The position numbers were made by a program, and so were the translations under genes. A DNA stretch of 64,000 nt from assembly GCF_029852145.1 (NCBI RefSeq), contig NC_079969.1, forward strand, positions 20,057,860 to 20,121,859, read 5' to 3'. The notes under the pieces are model-generated. The model saw nothing but the letters and a program-made list of their open reading frames with translations, did no database searches and was not told the origin of the DNA. The DNA is from Microplitis mediator. Taxonomy: Eukaryota; Arthropoda; Insecta; Hymenoptera; Braconidae. This document shows, one piece after another, positions 58,080 through 64,000 of this stretch; positions within the stretch are counted from its first letter, which is position 1, and every line of letters starts with the position of its first letter.

Positions 58080-58860
58080 TTGATAATATTTTTTTTATGA
58101 AAGTTCGAACAATAGAATTAAGTAAAATATTTGTAAATAAGAAATAGAATTGTAGAATTAAAATAAGTATGAAAAGATATTATAAAAACCCAAAACAGAT
58201 GGAAACTGTTGGGGCTTTCCCAAGTACTTATAGTCTAGACCGTAATGTAAATCTTATCGAAAAAAAGGTCGAGACTCGGAGATGAGTGTCTAAGGTGTTG
58301 GCGTGCAGGTAACTGAAACGTCTGAAAACCAAATTTGTGGCACTCCGAGTGCAGATGCACCAAAGGGACTCAAGGCGAGTCCAGCTCAAGTGGAGGAGCC
58401 ACGTGATTCCCCCACTCGACCAGTCCTCCCACGCGGGACACCTTCGCCACTCATCTCAAACGTGGGGCACCAAAATCATGTATCAATATTCTCTTCGAGC
58501 TTCGAAGACAACCAGCTTGTAATTTTTCTTGTTGTTTAAAATAAATTTGTTATAAGTTTCAAATAGAGACCTCGTGTTCTAGTTTCACAAACCTACTAGT
58601 TAAATAAAAGAATCGATTCAATTTCGACAAATTTAATTATTATTTGAAATCAAGTTCAAGTCCAACTTTAAATATTATAAAATATTATAATAAAGAATAG
58701 TGATTAAAACAACTTAACTCTCAACTCAATTTAAATTCAATTCAAACTTAACTTTCAATTTTGATTTTACGCGCTGTTTTCAATTTAGCGAGTAGAACGC
58801 TACCACGTTCTCAAACGGGCGAATTTCGAACCTCGGAGATTTTAGACATATTACAATATG
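58080..58860 (-). repeat. LTR-retrotransposon-like repeat, copy 2
   Basis: Homologous to the two outer parts of 20030-22760. On the minus strand it starts TGTAATATGTCTAAAATC (58858) and contains ATTTTGGTGCCCCACGTTTG near 58475, which looks like an LTR end followed by a primer-binding site. The short plus-strand open frames here have no recognisable content. Confidence 0.5.
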
Positions 58861-58910
58861 CACTGTCGAACTGTCGAGATACAGTATACCTAAAGAGTTT
58901 ACCCTAATAG

Positions 58911-59403
58911 CTACTTTAGTTTGAAATTGACATTAATTTGACGTTGAAATTATCTGAAATTTGCCCCCCCGAATTTGTCGACAATTTGACAGCAAAAGTT
59001 GAAAAGAAAAATTTGCGGTTGATTTTTCCTCAATTTAGATGTGACTTTTTACTAGAAAAAAAAAGTCGGTAATGTTCATTCTTACCATTACAGAAGGTAA
59101 GCAAATTGATACATAAAAATGTCTACAATTTGACGGTAAAAAAATACTTTACGATTTTTCAAGTCATATTAACAAAAAATTGATATGATAATTGGCCTGA
59201 AAATTAACAACTTTTTTCTAGTCAACTTTTGAAGTGAATTCGCATTCTATTTAGGGTAGTAAATTCACGTCAAATTGTATAGCAAGTTGTAAACAAATTG
59301 TCGTCAAAAACGGAAAAGTCCGAAGTTGACGGACATTTGATGAAAAATTCAAGGAAACTCTTGTAAATTAAACTTTTGCGATGGTAAACTGTGCTATTAG
59401 GGT
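58911..59403. mobile_element. ACCCTAATAGC TIR element
   Basis: ACCCTAATAGC at 58911-58921 and GCTATTAGGGT at 59393-59403; interior rich in AATTTGACGT/CAAATTG motifs. 493 bp, non-coding. A related end is at 43606. Confidence 0.7.
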
Positions 59404-59691
59404 ATGTACTGACAGTTATGGCCGAAATTTAACTTCAAGTTGACTGCAAAGTGTTGTCATTCAATTAGTAGGTGGCAAATTTCCTACGATTTTCTATCAA
59501 CTTTTCAAAAAGTAGATGTAAATTCACGATAAGCTATAGATATGAATTATTTCCACATTGTAGTTAGAAATTGGAATATATCATAGTTGCTGTCAAATTG
59601 TCTTCAAGTAGATCACAGCTAACTGACAGAAATTTTCTAAGGAGTAACTTGCGTTATCAGAGTAGATGTCTGTATTAGCTAGATTTTAACT

Positions 59692-59973
59692 ACCCTGATA
59701 GCCAAGTTAGCGACAATCTACTGCCGCAACCTGTCGCCAAGTTGACCGCAAAAGTTGGTTTTTCCATAAGTTGACGGCAACTTTCCGGGAAACTTGTCGA
59801 CGATTTTCAGCTAGTGTAACTGTTGCCTACAAGTTAACTACAAGTTTCTGAGCAACTTGTAGTTAACTTGTAGACAACAGTCACACGAGCTGAAAGTCGT
59901 CGACAACTTGTCGTCAAGTTCGTCGCAACTCATGTACACCAACTTTCTGATCAGAAACTCTGGCTATCAGAGT
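59692..59973. mobile_element. ACYCTGATAGCC MITE with central palindrome
   Basis: ACCCTGATAGCC at 59692-59703 and GGCTATCAGAGT at 59962-59973. The centre holds a strong palindrome (about 59815-59900: TTGCCTACAAGTTAACTACA and inverse). AAGTTGNC motifs fill the arms. Confidence 0.7.
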
Positions 59974-60867
59974 AGTGGTGTAAGGCCAAAGAAATACTTG
60001 CCAAGTGAAGTCAATTGACCAACTTGAAATTTACGTCTGGTCATTTTTTGAATTTAATGATGGTTCCCGCGTAACAAAGTTGAGAACGCCATAAAAAGTT
60101 GACTCTTAATTCCTAATTAATTTAATTATTACCATTATTCATTTTAATTATAAAATAAAAGCGATGTGTTAATACACACGTTGGCCTGTCAATGCCAAAA
60201 AGCATGCATATTGTTTTTAGAAAAACAATGAATTACTCAAAATAATTTACGAAAAAAATAAATCTTATAAAAGTCAATACATGTTAATAAAAAATGCGTC
60301 AAATACATGTTCAAAACTTTTTACTGATAAAAGTGCTTCTTCGCAAAAAATTGAAGTCTTATTATCATCGAATATATCCTCTAATCATTTGGCATATATT
60401 TTTATATTGAGGTTATTAAAACGCATTAATGTTTTAAAAAAAAAATTTTTGATTTTATTTCATTTAAACAATTTAATCGATATAAGTGTACTTGGTCCGT
60501 CTGAATTTCTAATATATTGAAACCTGGAAAAAATGATGCTTCTATAGATATAGTATTTCACTTGAATTTCGCAAGACTTACTTCAATTTCAAATAGGAAT
60601 TGCTACTAAAGTTATTTAAAGTTTGAATAAGCAAGTTTATTTACAATTTAAGCCTACAAAAAACATTCTTATCACTACTTTCCTCGTTGAGTTATTGATT
60701 CATTTCATTGAGACGCACCAAGTACATTTATATCGATTAAATTATTATCAAAAATTTTCTTTTTTAAAACAGTATATATGAACTTGGCATATATTTTGAT
60801 GATTCCCAAGATTTTTTTGAAGCGATACAGTGAATATATATATCATCGCATTTTGAACGTGTACTTG
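59974..60867. other. No gene recognised
   Basis: AT-rich DNA. The open frame at 60281-60520 has no motif that I can name. Confidence 0.4.
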
Positions 60868-61301
60868 CCCAAGTGGCCAAATGTTAACTTTTTCGTATCG
60901 AAAAAGTTAACAAAAAAAATGTTAACATTTATATTGAGATGTAAAAAGGCAAATTTTTATCAACAAATATCACTACTAATGTCCAGCAAAATGTTAACTT
61001 TTTTCTGTCTCAAAAAGATAACTTTTTGGTAACAAATTGTTAACTATTTATTGACATTTTCATAACTTAATGTTGACATTTTTCAACTTTTTGTTAACAA
61101 ATCACAATGTGTTTTTGGTTACCAAAAACATAACAAATTGTTAACTTTTTATTGGTAACAAGTTGATGGAAAAAAGTTGACTTTAATTTAACAAATCAGT
61201 CTTATTTTAGTTGATTTAATGTTAACAATTTTAAGGATCATTAGAGGTTAGGGGTAGTATAAACCGCGGGAAATTTGAAAATTTACAAATAAACAAACAT
61301 A

Positions 61302-61414
61302 AATTCTAAAAATATTCTATCATGAAATGAAATATTTATTTTTTCTTGTTTATATACATATATTAAACAAGAAAAAATAAATATTTCATTTCATGATAGA
61401 ATATTTTTAGAATT
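61302..61414. repeat. Perfect 51-bp inverted repeat (hairpin)
   Basis: Arms 61302-61352 and 61364-61414 are exact reverse complements with an 11-nt loop; similarity continues outward imperfectly for another ~20 bp. It could be a very young foldback insertion or an inverted-repeat small-RNA source. Confidence 0.9.
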
Positions 61415-61756
61415 GTGTTTATATTTATTTGTAAATTGTAATCACTCGCAGTTTATTGTGACAAATATACAATTTTTTATAATTGGAATGCTTAAATTTA
61501 TTAACAATTTCTTTACAACATTCATAGGTTTTATATTAATAACAATAATAGTAATAATAATTGTGAGCTTAATATCAAGACTAGTTGTTGTGACTAGCGC
61601 ACTGGTGACACTAACTTATAGTTTTATTTTTATCTGATAAGCTTACTTTTATGTTTTGAGATCATTAATTTAGGCTTAGAGAACAGAAAACTCTTTATAC
61701 TATTAAAAAAAAGTTTTTTGAAAACAACTTGTAAATATAAAGATCGTAACTACAAA

Positions 61757-62969
61757 TTATTTGGCAACTTTTTGCTTTTTGACAGAACCATTTGTAGGAT
61801 CGGTATTCTTATTGGCTCGGTCACTACCGCGTTGAAACCAGGCTTTCATTTGATGTTCAACATCAGGTTTTGTAACGTTCAAAGTGCTTAATAAAATTTC
61901 TAAAAAAGAAAAAAAACGAAGAAAAATTAATGAACATAATAATTTAAATACAGCATTTATTTATAGCTTGTTTGGTTGTAAATTATTTTACTTTGACAGT
62001 AGAAAGATCAATCAAAGGCTTCAAAAAGCAAGTTATTGCTAGAACTTGAAGAGTAGATACCTTGCTTAAAAAATCTCATAGAATCCAATAGATTCTCATG
62101 AATTCCTAGAGAGATTTTATAAGAATAAATTTGTTCTATGAGAAGTGCTATAGTTAAGTATAGGGCCTTATACTTACAGCTATGAGAATCTATCGGATTT
62201 TTTAAGCAGGATAGTTAATCTTACAATATTATTTATCGCTCTATTACCACTAATAATTTCTACGAAGAAACATGCTGAGATTTTAATCTCACTGTGTAAT
62301 CCGGACCATGTCACTTGTTTTGCCAACTCATCAGAAATGAATGATTCCAATGCAAAACGAGTGGCTTTTTGTACATTGCGACCACCAGCTTTCCGTATCA
62401 TGTCTTTCTGTAATATTTTTATGATAGTTATTCAAAAATTATGAAATATCAACAGCTAATTAGTACTTACAAATTCATTTTGCATAGAAACATTGTTCTT
62501 GAGACTATGATTGAAGTTTGCGTAAAAGTTCGTCAGTCGCTTCACGTGTGATTTTATGTTTAACATGCCACTCTTTTATGAACTCAGTAAGAATCGAATC
62601 ATTATCACCACTAGCAACTTGATTGTTCACATGGAAATTAAGTAACTAATACTCTGATCGGGTTACTGGTTGATCAAAAAAGTTAAGCCCATCAATCAAT
62701 GGCAAAGGCTCATCATTAGCTTGATCGACAGCTCCTGAAAAACGGCTAGGATCATCTGAAACGTCTGAATCGCGGCTACTGTTATCGTCGTCATGGTCGT
62801 TGTCGTTATTGTTATTGTTGTAAATATTAATGTTAGTGTTATTATTATTATTATTATTTAAGTTAGATAACAAATATTCCAGTGCAAGTATTTGTTGCGT
62901 ACGTCGTTTTAGTTGTCGTGGTCCAAGCAAATCAAGCGGTTTTCGTATCCGCTGTCGAAAATTTTCCAT
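61757..62969 (-). pseudogene. Transposon-carried DUF4806-like gene, broken
   Basis: Exons 62969-62471, 62407-62248 and 61899-61757, GT-AG borders. Start MENFRQRIRKPLDLLGPRQL, a long Asn/Asp repeat, then (after an in-frame TAG at 62646-62648) SILTEFIKEWHVKHKITREA. A frameshift near 62500-62510 precedes the exon 1 donor. Exons 2 and 3 give KATRFALESFISDELAKQVT, W, G and, after a phase-1 junction, ILLSTLNVTKPDVEHQMKAW. This spacing resembles the DUF4806 domain of insect proteins, often found in mobile elements; the identity is from memory. Intron 2 holds a small foldback (about 62057-62215). The function of the intact protein is unknown. A possible promoter motif AAATGGCGGC lies near 63135. Confidence 0.6.
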
Positions 62970-63584
62970 ACTTATATATAAAATTTTACCTTTTATGAAC
63001 CGTTGAGTATTGTTAATCAATAGCTATAAATTATATTATAAATTATTTCACAGTAATTAAAAGACAAAATAATATTAGGTTATGTTGTTCACATCACACT
63101 CGAGCGTTTATATATATATATATATATCCGAAATGGCGGCTTGTACAGCGTTTACCGCCTTTTTTGTGGTTGAAAACATCTAAATGTCAACAAATTGATA
63201 ACAAAATGAAATACTATAATATTAGCAAAATGTTAACCCAAAATTGTTAGTAAAATGTTAACAATAAAATGCTATCTTTTGAATAATACTAAAAAGTCAA
63301 CATATATGTAACATTTTAGCGATGATAAATTATCAACATTAAATTGGTAACTTTTATTTATCTCTAAAAAGTCACCATTTATAACTACATTTTATGGTAA
63401 CATTTTGCTAACATTTTCATATTATATTTTGTTAACATTTTTATGTTAACTTTAAGACAACTTTTAAAAGTTATCTTTTTCAAAAGTACTTTTTGTTACC
63501 ATTTTGATAACATTTAGAAATAGCAAAAAGTTGACTTGGAATAGATAACTAAAAGCCAACAAAAAGCTGAGCTGGCCACTTGGG

Positions 63585-64000
63585 TGGCGTGATCTATCAC
63601 AGCTTTGCTGTTTTTGGTGGGATTATATTATCAGGTGTCGTATATTGATTGCTTTTGTATATATATTTATCTCAGAGATAGTCTGAGGTGTGTGTTCGAT
63701 TTAAGAAGGGTATGAAGTATATGTTATATATTTATTCGTACATACTATACAGTGATATATATCATTTGTGTACAAGTACATGTATGATGGAGAAACGACA
63801 ACGACCGGCGTGTTAAAGTTTGACAAATGTTACGTTTTTCATGTCATTTTTTTACTATATCAATAAATTATTTATATAAATAAACAATTATAATGCGTCG
63901 GATATGATGCCGAACACATCACGCCCATTGTTAACTTCAAACGTTGGTAAATAATTTATATTGTTATACAATTTTTAATTAACATATTACTATTTTGTTA
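63585..64000. other. AT-rich end of window, no gene seen
   Basis: ATATATT-rich sequence without open frames or repeats that I can assign. Confidence 0.5.

Larger units (their letters stand above)
60868..63584. mobile_element. CCCAAGTGGCCA TIR element with GTTAACAT arrays, carrying a gene
   Basis: CCCAAGTGGCCA at 60868-60879 and TGGCCACTTGGG at 63573-63584. Subterminal zones (60880-61230 and 63185-63550) hold dozens of AAAATGTTAAC/GTTAACATTT motifs. Between them lies a broken minus-strand, spliced gene and a 51-bp perfect inverted repeat. No other ORF. Confidence 0.65.

Noticed and set aside
61413..61637. 74-residue hydrophobic frame inside the CCCAAGTGGCCA element
   Set aside because: AT-rich, Ile/Val-run translation that starts inside the edge of a hairpin; no supporting splice or motif evidence.

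Overview
The window looks like nuclear DNA of an insect. My best guess is a parasitoid wasp or a relative. The clues are two spliced insect-type genes, AT-rich introns with GT-AG borders, R1-like and jockey-like LINEs, a DIRS-type element, tRNA- and 5S-derived repeats and dense small DNA transposons. There are no operons or other bacterial features. The species is inference; the eukaryotic nature is plain.

Two conserved host genes are present. On the minus strand, 34536 down to 24577, is a five-exon synaptotagmin of 447 residues: short lumenal N terminus, one membrane helix, proline-rich linker, C2A and C2B. It resembles the Syt4/Syt11/Syt-alpha group. On the plus strand, 46762-55431, is a complete three-exon CCT3 (TRiC/CCT chaperonin subunit gamma, 550 residues), with a 6.9 kb second intron full of repeats. 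A third, tiny two-exon gene at 14539-14828 encodes a 69-residue secreted peptide whose mature part has six cysteines. I do not recognise its family.

The rest is mostly mobile DNA. By region: 1-1.7 kb, DIRS-like retrotransposon tail (RNase H frame overlapping a tyrosine recombinase). 1.95-3.7 kb, giant foldback element with two nested insertions. 4.2-5.2 kb, TIR element with subterminal motif array. 5.3-6.5 kb, a repeat family (called AACTTCCCGCT here) seen seven times. 6.5-8.5 kb, LTR-retrotransposon leader with a gag-like reading frame. 8.9-9.3 kb, a run of hairpins with a shared loop. 9.55-13.9 kb, decayed R1/jockey-superfamily LINE. 15-24 kb, mixed repeats including a poly(A) retrocopy. 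25.5-31.6 kb, nested elements lying in synaptotagmin intron 4. 35.9-45.3 kb, TIR elements, a 51-bp tandem array and two more ~1 kb foldbacks. 56-60 kb, a second Harbinger-like copy split by a LINE fragment, an LTR-like repeat and small TIR elements. 60.9-63.6 kb, a TIR element carrying a broken multi-exon DUF4806-like gene.

Recurrent themes: (1) TIR elements whose ends share CCCT(G/C)GCGG but carry different family-specific subterminal arrays; (2) ~1 kb near-perfect palindromes inserted at TA; (3) pairs of filled and empty sites inside the window, which date insertions relative to each other; (4) the GCAGGTA-loop hairpin run, where stems change in a paired way while the loop stays fixed. The last is the strongest candidate for something undescribed.
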